A stretch of DNA of 64,000 nucleotides. Origin: Hungatella sp. UBA3048 (GTDB taxonomy: Bacteria; Bacillota; Clostridia; Lachnospirales; Lachnospiraceae). Made by a program: the position numbers and the translations under genes. Shown here in pieces: positions 52,124 to 60,442 of the stretch (position 1 is the stretch's first letter; every line of letters begins with the position of its first letter). A model generated the notes under the pieces. It was not told the origin of the DNA, did not search any database, and saw nothing but the letters and a program-made list of their open reading frames with translations. The stretch spans positions 1 through 64,000 of the forward strand of contig DFCS01000025.1 in NCBI GenBank assembly GCA_002367105.1, in the 5' to 3' direction.

Positions 52124-52873
52124 CTATAAGTCATCATAAGTGATCAGTGTCACGCCGGCATGCTCCAGATACCTCTTCGTCTCCGGATCGCAGAGCATAT
52201 CTACTTCCTGTGTCCGGGGAATTGTGAGGGAGGATTTTTTCAGAATATAACCGTCCAGATATCCCGGATGGCAAATGAGCATTTCGCAGCCGTCCTCATG
52301 GGGATGTTCCACCATCTTTTTCAATGACCCGAATGGGTCATAGTCAGGCAGCGTACTTTCCATTGTGGCATAAACCTTAGTGCCTCCTACTACAATCGGT
52401 TCACTCCCAAAAGACATGCCGGAATATTTCAGTCCATACTTTTCCGACACCATTTCAAGTCCTTTAAAAAAGTTGTGGCTTGCGACTGCATGCCCTTCGA
52501 AATAGTGAGGCTTTTCTCCAACAAGTTCTAAAAATCTCTTGTACTGTGCCTCAATCTCCAATATTACTTCATTTAGCACAACAAAGTCTTCCTTTGTCTG
52601 CCTGTACTCCTTTGAGGATTTAAATTCACCCTTCCCGTTTGTGATGCTCGGTATAAGTGCCGGGTCGGTAATCGGCTTTCCAACACATATATTCGTATGC
52701 TGTCCCAGGCAGACCCCCGTACCCTTCAGCAGCTCAAGTCCATGATTTACAGACGGCATATTTGTCATAACGCCAACACAGCTTACGATTCCCTCCCTGA
52801 CGCTCTTTCCTATGCCATAGTTTACACCCTCGGAATAACCCAAATCATCTGCTCTCACTAATATTTTTCTCAT
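52124..52873 (-). CDS. chbG: ChbG/HpnK (YdjC-type) carbohydrate deacetylase
   Basis: Metal-dependent deacetylase for chitooligosaccharide or related N-acetyl sugars, about 249 residues. The ATG at 52873 is preferred over a TTG two codons earlier because AAGGAG is then 8 nt upstream. Metal and catalytic residues are in LVRADDLGYSEGVNYGIG (Asp-Asp at about 8-9), LGQHTNICVG (His about 60), HYFEGHAVASHNFF, and LICHPGYLDGY near 207. It is the last gene of a bglG-PTS-chbG operon, so the PTS substrate may be an acetylated disaccharide. Confidence 0.88.
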   Translation of the reverse strand: MRKILVRADDLGYSEGVNYGIGKSVREGIVSCVGVMTNMPSVNHGLELLKGTGVCLGQHTNICVGKPITDPALIPSITNGKGEFKSSKEYRQTKEDFVVLNEVILEIEAQYKRFLELVGEKPHYFEGHAVASHNFFKGLEMVSEKYGLKYSGMSFGSEPIVVGGTKVYATMESTLPDYDPFGSLKKMVEHPHEDGCEMLICHPGYLDGYILKKSSLTIPRTQEVDMLCDPETKRYLEHAGVTLITYDDL

Positions 52874-52970
52874 TTTCAAGACTCCTTTCCCTGCATATCA
52901 GACTTTTATAATCTTCTCCACCCTTTATACCCGGAATGGAAAAATCCGTTATAATCTGACACTGTTTTAC

Positions 52971-54365
52971 TTAATCCTCTGCCGTAAATCCAAACAGATA
53001 CGTCAACGCTGCCGACACAATGAGTGAAATGGCAACTCCAATACAGCCGTTTATCATATTTACTGTGCCGCCGCCCACATAGCCGAGCACCGAAAGAAAA
53101 TTAGTAGCCCCCATTACATACGTACCCACACCAGTAATACCGGCATATAAGCCCCCGCAGAATCCACCGATTGCCATTGCAATAAACGGACGTTTATATT
53201 TAAAACCAATTCCATATAATACCGGCTCCGTAACGCCACCGAGAATCCCTGAAACAAAATATCCCAAGGAAAGAGACTTCTCACTCTTGTTTTTCAGACG
53301 AAGGAATGCACCCAAAGCCATACCAAAAGCTGCCCATGTCGCATATCCGCCCGCTGTCAGCACAAAATTATCCACTCCGTTTGTCATCATAGCTGTTATA
53401 CCGAAAACAACCAAAACATGATGCATACCCGTCATAACAAGAAATTCCCACAGCGCCGCAACTACTGCCACTGAAATAAAACCGCCGACGCTTCCGAATG
53501 CAAGCAGGCCATTCCCTACATATCCGCCAAGTATGGAGCCAAGCGGAGCAAGGAGACATAACTCCAGCGGAACCATGACCACCATTGTAAGAAATGGTGC
53601 AAAAATCGTGGTCAGCAAATCTGGTACAACCTTTCTGAAGAAACGGTCAATGTAGCTCATCACCCAGATGGTCAAAATAACCGGCAAAACAGATTGGGAA
53701 TATTTATTTACAGTGGCAGGTATGCCATATACCGTAAATGCAGTTTCCGAATCTGCCAATGCCATAAAATCAGGCACTAACAGCAGCGCTGCTGCATAAA
53801 TACCCATAATCGGGTTCATGTTCAGCTTTTTGGCTGCCGTAAAGCCAAGGAATACAGGCAGAAAATAGAAGAATGCACTGTACATAAAGCTGCACAGCAT
53901 ATAAATATTACTCTCCTTGCCTGCAACTCCCAGCATATCCGGTCCGATAACAACCTGTACTGTCTTAAACATTGCAGCCGTAATCATGGCCGGTATCAAG
54001 GGAGTCATACTGCCGGATAAATAATTTAATATATTGTTCCCGGCTCTTTTCAGTGTCAGCTTTTCTTTTTTTCCATCCAGGCTTTCATTGACGGCGCTCT
54101 GCTCGGCAATTCCTGCTGCCTTGCAAAACGCTGAATAAACCTTTGGCACGGTCTGCCCGATAATAACCTGCAGCTGACCTCCCGTAGTCAACACACCAAT
54201 TACACCCGGAATCTTTTTCATCGTCTCCTGGTCTGGTCTGCTCTCGTCTTTTAGGTTAAGACGAAGCCTTGTCATACAATGGGTCACCAGACTTACATTG
54301 TCTTTTCCCCCAACAGCTTCCAGCACATCTGCTGCAATTTTTTGAAACCGTTCTTCTTGACTCAT
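52971..54365 (-). CDS. PTS beta-glucoside-type transporter EIIBC, next to ChbG
   Basis: A 464-residue PTS permease. The start at 54365 (MSQEERFQKIAADVLEAVGG) has AAGGAGG upstream. EIIB has its phospho-Cys in SLVTHCMTRLRLNLK (about residue 30). EIIC spans about 110-460 with the blocks VMTGMHHVLVVFGITAM and GGVTEPVLYGIGFKYKRP. No EIIA domain is fused. The leader carries a RAT/terminator pair and the preceding gene is a BglG antiterminator. Together with ChbG this suggests a disaccharide other than simple beta-glucosides, for example one with N-acetyl groups. Confidence 0.92.
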   Translation of the reverse strand: MSQEERFQKIAADVLEAVGGKDNVSLVTHCMTRLRLNLKDESRPDQETMKKIPGVIGVLTTGGQLQVIIGQTVPKVYSAFCKAAGIAEQSAVNESLDGKKEKLTLKRAGNNILNYLSGSMTPLIPAMITAAMFKTVQVVIGPDMLGVAGKESNIYMLCSFMYSAFFYFLPVFLGFTAAKKLNMNPIMGIYAAALLLVPDFMALADSETAFTVYGIPATVNKYSQSVLPVILTIWVMSYIDRFFRKVVPDLLTTIFAPFLTMVVMVPLELCLLAPLGSILGGYVGNGLLAFGSVGGFISVAVVAALWEFLVMTGMHHVLVVFGITAMMTNGVDNFVLTAGGYATWAAFGMALGAFLRLKNKSEKSLSLGYFVSGILGGVTEPVLYGIGFKYKRPFIAMAIGGFCGGLYAGITGVGTYVMGATNFLSVLGYVGGGTVNMINGCIGVAISLIVSAALTYLFGFTAED

Positions 54366-54385
54366 ATTTTTCCTCCTTATGATAT

Positions 54386-54458
54386 AAAAAAACCCAAAAC
54401 AATAAGACCTGCATATTCTTATTGCCTTGGGTAATGCCTCCGTAACGAGTAACAATCC
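54386..54458 (-). promoter_or_regulatory. RAT element and terminator in the leader of the PTS gene
   Basis: On the minus strand 54458-54429 begins GGATTGTTACTCGTTACGGA and continues GGCATTACCC, matching the BglG-family RAT. It overlaps a terminator stem (54432-54420 with 54406-54393, CCCAA...TTGGG enclosing CAATAAGA/TCTTATTG) followed by TTTTTTT. The antiterminator encoded just upstream is the expected ligand. Confidence 0.88.
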
Positions 54459-54463
54459 TGCTT

Positions 54464-55303
54464 TTATTCAGTTGTCTTTTCTGCATTTCGGGTGATACGG
54501 TTGATATGTATCATCAAATACAATATTTCATCTTCCACACGGCTCTCCTGCAGCCTGTTTCCAATAAGTTCCTCTATTTGCCTTGCACATTCATAGATTT
54601 CAGGACTTTCGGCCTTCATCGCCCGTATCATGGAGGCGTTGTCATCCATGAAAAGTTTCTTCTCCTTCACCCTTTTCAAATAGTAGCGCATGTGCGTAAC
54701 AAAGCGGTTATAGCTGAAGCCGTCCCGATCTATCTGAATGGAAAAGAACTTTTCAATCTGCTCCACCGCCGCATTGATCAGTTCCTCACCTCCCTGCACA
54801 TTTTCCTCATATGCCGTTTCCTCCTCCGCATTTACAAAATGCATGGCGATATTGGTAATCTCGCTCTCCGGCAGTTTCACATAGAGCTTCTCCTGTATTA
54901 ATTTTACAGCAAACCGCCCAAGCTCTGTCTCGTTCGGGTATAACTGCTCCACATCGTAGGAAAACAGCATCTGCAGCTTCTTGTATTTCTTTAACCGTAT
55001 AATAGCAAAATGAATATGGTCTGCCAGACTGATGATGAGGTTTGGATTCATATTGCAGTTTAAAGTTCTTCTTGTCTTATCCACGATCAATGCCGAAACT
55101 TCAAACACATTCTCAGGCACGTCCTGAAGAAGGCTGTAAAAACGGTTGTCAATTCGATAAAAGGTCATGGAAATCAAGCTCAAATCCGTAATTTCATACG
55201 GCATGGACGGGAAACCTAGTCCTTTTCCAAAAGCAATCAATTCTTTATTTTTACCGTCAACACATATAGCCACGTTGTTATTTATTTTCTTAATTGCCCG
55301 CAT
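54464..55303 (-). CDS. BglG/LicT-family transcriptional antiterminator
   Basis: A 279-residue RNA-binding antiterminator controlled by PTS phosphorylation. The start at 55303 (MRAIKKINNNVAICVDGKNK) has AGGAGG upstream. CAT RNA-binding domain about 1-56; PRD1 about 65-170 with the His in IISLADHIHFAIIRLKKYK and at YPNETELGRFAV; PRD2 about 175-279 with FVTHMRYYLKRV and YLMIHINRI. Unlike the truncated homologue at 21780 it is full length. RAT elements precede both this gene and the PTS gene, so it controls itself and the transporter. Confidence 0.93.
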   Translation of the reverse strand: MRAIKKINNNVAICVDGKNKELIAFGKGLGFPSMPYEITDLSLISMTFYRIDNRFYSLLQDVPENVFEVSALIVDKTRRTLNCNMNPNLIISLADHIHFAIIRLKKYKKLQMLFSYDVEQLYPNETELGRFAVKLIQEKLYVKLPESEITNIAMHFVNAEEETAYEENVQGGEELINAAVEQIEKFFSIQIDRDGFSYNRFVTHMRYYLKRVKEKKLFMDDNASMIRAMKAESPEIYECARQIEELIGNRLQESRVEDEILYLMIHINRITRNAEKTTE

Positions 55304-55331
55304 TTCCCTCCTCCTGTTATGCTCATAAAAC

Positions 55332-55405
55332 AAAAAACTCTTTGGACACAATACACCCTTGCAATACAAATAAACGGGGGTAATGCCTCAAAGAGTAACA
55401 AACCT
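55332..55405 (-). promoter_or_regulatory. RAT element and terminator in the leader of the bglG-type gene
   Basis: Minus strand 55405-55378 reads AGGTTTGTTACTCTTTGAGG then CATTACCC, sharing TTGTTACTC and GAGGCATTACCC with the RAT before the PTS gene. ACTCTTTGAGG (55396-55386) pairs with CCAAAGAGT (55345-55337), followed by TTTTTT, forming the competing terminator. Confidence 0.87.
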
Positions 55406-55413
55406 ATGCATAG

Positions 55414-55442
55414 AGTATAGGTGATAATATGTATTAAGTCAA
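55414..55442 (-). promoter_or_regulatory. Promoter of the bglG-PTS-chbG operon
   Basis: Minus-strand -35 TTGACT (55437-55442) and -10 TATACT (55414-55419), spacer 17 bp, directly ahead of the RAT element. Confidence 0.8.
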
Positions 55443-55446
55443 TGTG

Positions 55447-55743
55447 TCATTTTTCATTAATTTTCAGCGTCATTTTTGTTGAAAGTGCACGACTTTTGCT
55501 TGTACTGTAGAGATCATACATCGTTCCTCTATCCGCCGGTGTTCTTACTGCAATTGTCCCTGGGGGAAGGAAAGCAATACAGTTCTGATAAAACTCCGTA
55601 CCTTCTGCAAAATTCTTTGTTCCGTATAACCAGTCCGTATTATAACCTCTCTCATCATACAGCAGGTATAGCTCATATGGTTTGCTTCTGACAGAGCAAA
55701 ATTCCTGTAAAGTAAATAAGTTTCTTCGATACTTTAACTCCCC
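55447..55743 (-). pseudogene. Start-less protein-like frame, probable gene remnant
   Basis: A 98-codon open frame on the minus strand, without ATG and without a ribosome binding site, ends 5 nt before the bglG promoter. It reads protein-like, for example KPYELYLLYDERGYNTDWLY, FAEGTEFYQNCIAFLPPGTI and TPADRGTMYDLYSTSKS. I do not recognise the family. Its open end toward rpsR suggests a 5' truncation. An alternative is chance openness. Confidence 0.4.
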
Positions 55744-55813
55744 TCACCTTATAAACAATGCGAATGAGCAAAAATAAACATTTCTACTTTATACAGATTA
55801 ATGATCCAAAATT

Positions 55814-55845
55814 TAAAAAAGACCCCACACTTTCATGCGGAGTCT
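55814..55845 (-). terminator. Terminator of rpsF-ssb-rpsR
   Basis: AGACTCCGCA (55845-55836) pairs, with two imperfect positions, with TGTGGGGTCT (55829-55820) on the minus strand and is followed by TTTTTT, 30 nt beyond the rpsR stop. Confidence 0.75.
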
Positions 55846-55874
55846 TCAATACACTTTTGCTATTTGCTTACGCT

Positions 55875-56141
55875 TTATTCCATCGTGTAAGGCATAAGAG
55901 CGATATGTCTTGCTCTCTTAATTGCAACAGTAAGCGCTCTCTGATGCTTTGCGCAGTTGCCAGTGATACGTCTAGGAAGGATTTTTCCTCTCTCAGACAC
56001 ATATCTTTTTAATTTATTTACATCCTTGTAATCAATAACGCCGTTCTTCTCTCCGCAGAATACGCATACTTTTTTTCTTCTGCGCATGCCGCCTCTTTTG
56101 AACTTAGCGCCATCAGCTTTATCATTCTTATTATATGCCAT
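55875..56141 (-). CDS. rpsR: 30S ribosomal protein S18
   Basis: S18 sits with S6 on the platform of the small subunit. The 88-residue product has the typical KVCVFCGEKNGVIDYKDVNK zinc-ribbon-like N-terminal region (two Cys at about 26 and 29) and the conserved core YVSERGKILPRRITGNCAKH followed by QRALTVAIKRARHIALMPY. It is the last gene of rpsF-ssb-rpsR, with a GGAGG site and a terminator after it. The two Cys suggest the zinc-binding form of S18. Confidence 0.98.
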   Translation of the reverse strand: MAYNKNDKADGAKFKRGGMRRRKKVCVFCGEKNGVIDYKDVNKLKRYVSERGKILPRRITGNCAKHQRALTVAIKRARHIALMPYTME

Positions 56142-56162
56142 TGGTACTACCTCCTATTAGAT

Positions 56163-56615
56163 TTAGTTGAATGGAAGCCCTTCGTCTTCGACTCCATCCG
56201 GAATATTCATAAATCCATCGCCGATTGCACTGGAGGGTGCCGGTCTGGAGACTGGCTGATAACCGCCGCCTTCTCCGGGAGCTCCGCCCTTGCTGTCTGC
56301 GAATTCCTGATCTTCTACAACGATATCTGTTGTATAAACCTTAATGCCGTCTTTATTCGTATAACTTCCAGTCTGGATCCTTCCGGAAATCAGTACTCTC
56401 ATGCCCTGACGGAAATATTTCTCCGCAAACTCTCCTGCTCTGTCAAATGCAACGCAATTGATAAAATCGGCTGTCTGCTCATTACCGTCCTGATTCCTGC
56501 GGCCTCTGCGGTCAACTGCAAGGGTATACCTTGCGACTGCCATAGCACGCTCTCCCTGGGAATATCTTACTTCTGGATCACGGGTCAATCTGCCCATAAG
56601 GATTACTTTGTTCAT
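56163..56615 (-). CDS. ssb: Single-stranded DNA-binding protein
   Basis: Binds single-stranded DNA in replication and repair. The 150-residue protein has the OB fold in residues 1-105 with MNKVILMGRLTRDPEVRYSQ, DFINCVAFDRAGEFAEKYFR and GMRVLISGRIQTGSYTNKDG. A Gly/Pro linker follows, ending in the acidic tip DEGLPFN; the canonical DDDIPF tip that recruits partners is recognisable as EGLPF. It lies between rpsF and rpsR as in most Firmicutes. Confidence 0.97.
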   Translation of the reverse strand: MNKVILMGRLTRDPEVRYSQGERAMAVARYTLAVDRRGRRNQDGNEQTADFINCVAFDRAGEFAEKYFRQGMRVLISGRIQTGSYTNKDGIKVYTTDIVVEDQEFADSKGGAPGEGGGYQPVSRPAPSSAIGDGFMNIPDGVEDEGLPFN

Positions 56616-56637
56616 ACGATCACGCTTTCTTTATCTA

Positions 56638-56925
56638 TTATGCCTCTTGTCTTACGCATAAGTATCTGATGACAGGTTCCATAATACGAATGTGTGCTTC
56701 CAACTCGTTTGGAGTTGTGGAATCGCCATCAAATTTGATGAAGTAGTAGAATCCTTCTTTCATTTTCTGAATCTCGTAAGCTAATCTCTTCTTACCCCAT
56801 TCATCAACGTTTGTTACAGCACCGCCGAAACGAGTGATATAACCTGTCACTTTTTCGATGGCTGCAGCTCTCTCTTCATCCTCGAGCTTTGCGTTAAGAA
56901 CAACGGTTAACTCATACTTGTTCAT
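56638..56925 (-). CDS. rpsF: 30S ribosomal protein S6
   Basis: S6 partners S18 on the small-subunit platform. The 95-residue product has the family start MNKYELTVVLNAKLEDEERA, the middle block FGGAVTNVDEWGKKRLAYEI and the end block IMEPVIRYLCVRQEA. It is the first gene of rpsF-ssb-rpsR, 22 nt before ssb, with AGGAGG upstream. Ordinary. Confidence 0.98.
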   Translation of the reverse strand: MNKYELTVVLNAKLEDEERAAAIEKVTGYITRFGGAVTNVDEWGKKRLAYEIQKMKEGFYYFIKFDGDSTTPNELEAHIRIMEPVIRYLCVRQEA

Positions 56926-57076
56926 GCTTCTTTACCTCCTTGTGGTCTCTGGCCCCTGCTTTCAGTTTCAGGAGCAAGGAATCTATATGTCACGGATTAA
57001 TATTATACCGGAAACATCTGACAAAAGCAAGTCCTTTTCTCATTTTCCTGAACTTTTTCCTTTGATTTCCAGCATT

Positions 57077-57274
57077 TTAGGTCTTTGGCATACCATCCGG
57101 CCCTTTTAGGCCCCTGGTGTTCTTCTCCACCAGCTTTCTCGGCACCATGACCTGATGGCTGCATCCCATGCATTTTAATCGGAAATCCGCACCGACTCTC
57201 AAAATTTCCCACTCCTGACTTCCGCAGGGATGGGGCTTTTTAAGTTTTACAATATCTCCAACCTCGTAATTCAT
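57077..57274 (-). CDS. DUF951 family protein
   Basis: A 65-residue protein common in Firmicutes. The sequence YEVGDIVKLKKPHPCGSQEW and the later KCMGCSHQVMVPRKLVEK give a pair of Cys (about 16 and 35-38) that may bind zinc. Function is unknown. It is upstream of rpsF on the same strand with a gap of 150 nt; the family is often found near ribosomal or chromosome-partitioning genes. Confidence 0.88.
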   Translation of the reverse strand: MNYEVGDIVKLKKPHPCGSQEWEILRVGADFRLKCMGCSHQVMVPRKLVEKNTRGLKGPDGMPKT

Positions 57275-57323
57275 ATCCTTCGCCTGCCCCTTCCGTCCAT
57301 AACAATTTTCCCCTGCTGCCTGC

Positions 57324-58313
57324 TTATTTCAAAATAGAATCGATCTTATCCAATTCTTCCTTTGTAAATTTAAGATTGCCAAGACAAGCCGTACTGTCCT
57401 CCAGCTGTTTGACGCTGCTGGCTCCAATCAGAACGGAGGACACTGCCTCTTCCCGAAGTACCCAGGAAAGAGCCATACGGGCAAGTGTCTGTCCCCGCTC
57501 CAGGGCCAGCTCATTTAACTGCCTTATCTGCTCCAGCTTTTCTTCTGACAGATAACGCCCGCCTACGGTCGTTCCCTGTCTTGCTGCTCTGGATTCCCGA
57601 GGAATGCCCTTTAAGTACTTGTCAGTCAGGGCCCCCTGGGCCAGGGGACTGTAGCAGATGCAGCCTACGCCGTTTTCAAGGAGAGCGGAAAACAATCCAT
57701 CTTCTGCCCCTCTTTCAAACATGTTATATCTTGGCTGATCGATCAGACATGGAACCCCCATTTTTTTCAACATAAGAACCGCATTTCTTGCCTCCCTATC
57801 CCCGTAATTGGAGATTCCCACATAAAGAGCCTTTCCCTGTCTCACGATATCAGCCAATGCTCCCATGGTTTCCTCTAATGGGGTCTCCGGATCCGGCCTG
57901 TGGTGGTAGAAAATATCCGCATATTCCAGCCCCATCCGTTTTAAGCTTTGATCCAGGCTGGCCATTAAATACTTTCTGGAGCCCCAGTTTCCATACGGTC
58001 CGGGCCACATATCAAATCCGGCCTTGGTGGAAATGAGCAGTTCATCCCGGTATTTTCCCAAATCACTTTTTAATATCTCTCCGAAATTCTCCTCCGCTTT
58101 TCCTAATGCCGGAGAACCGTAGTTATTGGCCAGATCAAAATGGGTAATTCCCATATCAAATGCCCTTAAAAGAATTTCCCTCTGCTCCTGCAAAGGCTTT
58201 TCCATGCCGAAATTCTGCCATAGACCCAGGGACACCATGGGAAGCAACACTCCGCTTCTTCCGCAACGCCTGTATTCCATTTTCTCATATCTGTTTTCCG
58301 CTGCCTGATACAT
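57324..58313 (-). CDS. Aldo/keto reductase, YghZ/GprA-like
   Basis: NADPH-dependent aldo/keto reductase of about 329 residues, similar to E. coli L-glyceraldehyde 3-phosphate reductase. The catalytic tetrad is visible: Asp and Tyr in HFDLANNYGSP (about 59-67), Lys in ELLISTKAGFDMWPGPYG (about 97), and His in YADIFYHHRPDPETPLEE (about 138). The NADPH-binding end includes RMALSWVLREEAVSSVLIG. It appears monocistronic. The physiological substrate is not certain; detoxification of methylglyoxal is one possibility. Confidence 0.92.
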   Translation of the reverse strand: MYQAAENRYEKMEYRRCGRSGVLLPMVSLGLWQNFGMEKPLQEQREILLRAFDMGITHFDLANNYGSPALGKAEENFGEILKSDLGKYRDELLISTKAGFDMWPGPYGNWGSRKYLMASLDQSLKRMGLEYADIFYHHRPDPETPLEETMGALADIVRQGKALYVGISNYGDREARNAVLMLKKMGVPCLIDQPRYNMFERGAEDGLFSALLENGVGCICYSPLAQGALTDKYLKGIPRESRAARQGTTVGGRYLSEEKLEQIRQLNELALERGQTLARMALSWVLREEAVSSVLIGASSVKQLEDSTACLGNLKFTKEELDKIDSILK

Positions 58314-58350
58314 ACCTATTTCACCTCTTATTTGTTTTTATACTTCGCCT

Positions 58351-58409
58351 GGCATCGTTTCTGATGCCGTTTTTTTCTAAAATATAAGGCGGATTCAAGC
58401 GAACCCGCC
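58351..58409. terminator. Two hairpins downstream of the Eis-like gene
   Basis: GGCATC-GTTTCT-GATGCC (58351-58368) is followed by a T-run on the plus strand. GGCGG/CCGCC (58388-58392 with 58405-58409) is followed by a T-rich stretch on the minus strand and likely ends the minus-strand gene at 58447. Confidence 0.55.
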
Positions 58410-58446
58410 AAACCAACCTGCTTCATTCTCCTTTAAACGAAAGCTT

Positions 58447-59496
58447 TTAAGTAATTTCGTTAAAAAAGACTCCCTTTAAAGGCCTGATCCGTTCAACCAG
58501 AGACCTTCTGTCCTCAGGCACCGTAGGCATACTATATCCAAACAGCCAGGAGGTCATTTCGCTGATCCCCATGGACAAATGAGGCTTGATCCCGGATCCA
58601 GCCTTAACCGGTATAAGGGAGGAACTATCCTGCCCCAGCTTCCACCGGAACACTCCCTCATTCTGGCGGATAAAGTCATCCTTTACCTCAATCAACAGTT
58701 CCATCTCGCTGATCGGGCACTCCTCTTTTAAACGTATCACGGAAACAAACTGTTCCAAATGAATGATCCTGCCCATGACAGCCGGTTTTAAGGGACCTGT
58801 TTTCTTTATATAATCAGGCAGACAAATAAGCTCCCGCTGATTTTCCGCTGTCTCTCCGTAATAAGCCCAAACACCGGCCAGTCTTTCTCTTTCATCCCGT
58901 GTAAAGAGAAGAATTAAATCTCCTCTGTCGCTTCTGACTTCCCTGCTTAAGTTTAAATAATATTCCTCATCCCTGAGTGCATAGACCTCATACTTCTTTT
59001 CCAACTGCCTTCCTACGAATCTTGCAGCTTCCCTGCATTCATCCGACCGCTCCGCAAAAGCACGGCGGCTTAAGTGCAGCCGTCCTTTTTCGCTCAGCGC
59101 CACCTCCGGAAGATCACAGATATAGGTAAAATCAAAAGGAAAGTAGATCGCCGGATTGGCGGGCACCAAAAAGCAAAATCCCATCCGCTCCATATACATA
59201 TCAGAAAAACAACGGCTCAAAAGCCGCCTCATATATCCCTGATGGCGGCAATCCGGATCCGTAGCAACACCGGCAATGTAATCAATCTTCCATAAACGGT
59301 CCTTGACCACCACTTCATAAGGATTTCGGTGCAGCATGGCTACCACCCGGTCCTCATTCCAGGCAGTGAGAATCTTATTCTTCCGTGCCCTGTCCGAATA
59401 ATAATAATCTATAAAGCTCTGGGAATCTTCAGAAAAAACCTTTTCCCACAACGCCCGGCTCTCGCCTTTTTCTTCCTGCTTCAAATACCGTATCAT
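58447..59496 (-). CDS. GNAT/Eis-like N-acetyltransferase family protein
   Basis: A 349-residue protein with an N-terminal GNAT domain (about 1-150), including IDYIAGVATDPDCRHQGYMR and RLLSRCFSDMYMERMGFCF, an acetyl-CoA motif, then FCFLVPANPAIYFPFDFTYI. The C-terminal region has a sterol-carrier-like fold as in Eis proteins (about 240-345). Enhanced intracellular survival homologues acetylate aminoglycosides or peptides; that is not shown here. It is followed upstream by a DUF2156 gene with 2 nt between them, so the pair is cotranscribed. Confidence 0.78.
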   Translation of the reverse strand: MIRYLKQEEKGESRALWEKVFSEDSQSFIDYYYSDRARKNKILTAWNEDRVVAMLHRNPYEVVVKDRLWKIDYIAGVATDPDCRHQGYMRRLLSRCFSDMYMERMGFCFLVPANPAIYFPFDFTYICDLPEVALSEKGRLHLSRRAFAERSDECREAARFVGRQLEKKYEVYALRDEEYYLNLSREVRSDRGDLILLFTRDERERLAGVWAYYGETAENQRELICLPDYIKKTGPLKPAVMGRIIHLEQFVSVIRLKEECPISEMELLIEVKDDFIRQNEGVFRWKLGQDSSSLIPVKAGSGIKPHLSMGISEMTSWLFGYSMPTVPEDRRSLVERIRPLKGVFFNEIT

Positions 59497-59498
59497 AA

Positions 59499-60419
59499 TT
59501 AAAAGCCCTTCTGAACGACTCCGTATTTTCTTGCAAAGTCAATGGGGTAATAAGACATTTTCGCCTTTCGCAGGCCTTCCATTCCAACATCGTCCTCCCG
59601 GTTGATAAGCACCGGATTTTCCGGAAATGCGTGAATCAAAAACTGCTGGTTAATAAACTGGTAAAGCCCTTTCACATTGGGGTCAGCCTTTTCAATGTGT
59701 ATGACTGCCATGTTTTCAAAGGAATTGTAGGTGCCGATGGTAAAGGCCTTTAAAATTCCGTCGATATAAACGCCTGCCATCCTTACGTTAAGCACGGAAC
59801 AGTTCTTCAAAATATCATGGATGCCCATTACTTCATAATCCAGCTGCCTGACGAATTCTGCGGCTTCCACCTTATTCTCCCACCATTCATCCAGAAATTC
59901 CAGCACATTATCCCGGTCCGAACAGCAAAGGGTCCGGTATTCATACCTGCCCTCATATTCCCTTAAAAATGAGTTTAAGTGATTTTTCTTCTTATGGAGC
60001 TTTTTCCCTGCCAGAGTTCTCATGGCATCCCCATCGTATAGATAATCCTTTAAGTCTTCTTGTTCTATGACCTCAAACTTTTCCGGATCCAGTTTTAAAA
60101 AATTAATTGCCTCTTCATCCGCAAGATAGATGCGAAGAGGCTTTTTTAAAACCTGATTAAAATAATCTACCATCTCCTGAAAATAATGAGGAAGATCCTC
60201 TTCCCTGCACATAGGCATTGCAGAAAACGGCTCTCCATCCTTTTCCATCAAAAACAGCAATGCCTTATCATCGCTTATGGCATACTTCACATGGTAATAA
60301 TTTCTCCAGATAAAACTGTCTAAATATACACTGTCACAGGTTTTGTTGGGCCGTAAGGCATAAAAAGGCGTTATTTTCTTTATGTCCTCTGCCTCAATCG
60401 GCTTAAATTGTAAATTCAT
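59499..60419 (-). CDS. DUF2156 (phosphatidylglycerol lysyltransferase C-terminal-like) protein
   Basis: A 306-residue cytosolic protein of the DUF2156 family, related in fold to the C-terminal acyltransferase-like domain of MprF. Signatures are FYALRPNKTCDSVYLDSFIW (about 19-38), KKLHKKKNHLNSFLREYEG, AFTIGTYNSFENMAVIHIEK and PVLINREDDVGMEGLRKAKM. No MprF transmembrane domain is present, so lipid flipping is not expected. The pairing with a GNAT gene fits aminoacyl or acyl transfer; the substrate is unknown. Confidence 0.85.
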   Translation of the reverse strand: MNLQFKPIEAEDIKKITPFYALRPNKTCDSVYLDSFIWRNYYHVKYAISDDKALLFLMEKDGEPFSAMPMCREEDLPHYFQEMVDYFNQVLKKPLRIYLADEEAINFLKLDPEKFEVIEQEDLKDYLYDGDAMRTLAGKKLHKKKNHLNSFLREYEGRYEYRTLCCSDRDNVLEFLDEWWENKVEAAEFVRQLDYEVMGIHDILKNCSVLNVRMAGVYIDGILKAFTIGTYNSFENMAVIHIEKADPNVKGLYQFINQQFLIHAFPENPVLINREDDVGMEGLRKAKMSYYPIDFARKYGVVQKGF

Positions 60420-60442
60420 AGTCGTTCCCTTCTATATTACTG

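Noticed and set aside
55476..55691. Plus-strand ORF of 71 codons
   Set aside because: It is antisense to a better, more protein-like minus-strand frame and has no ribosome binding site.
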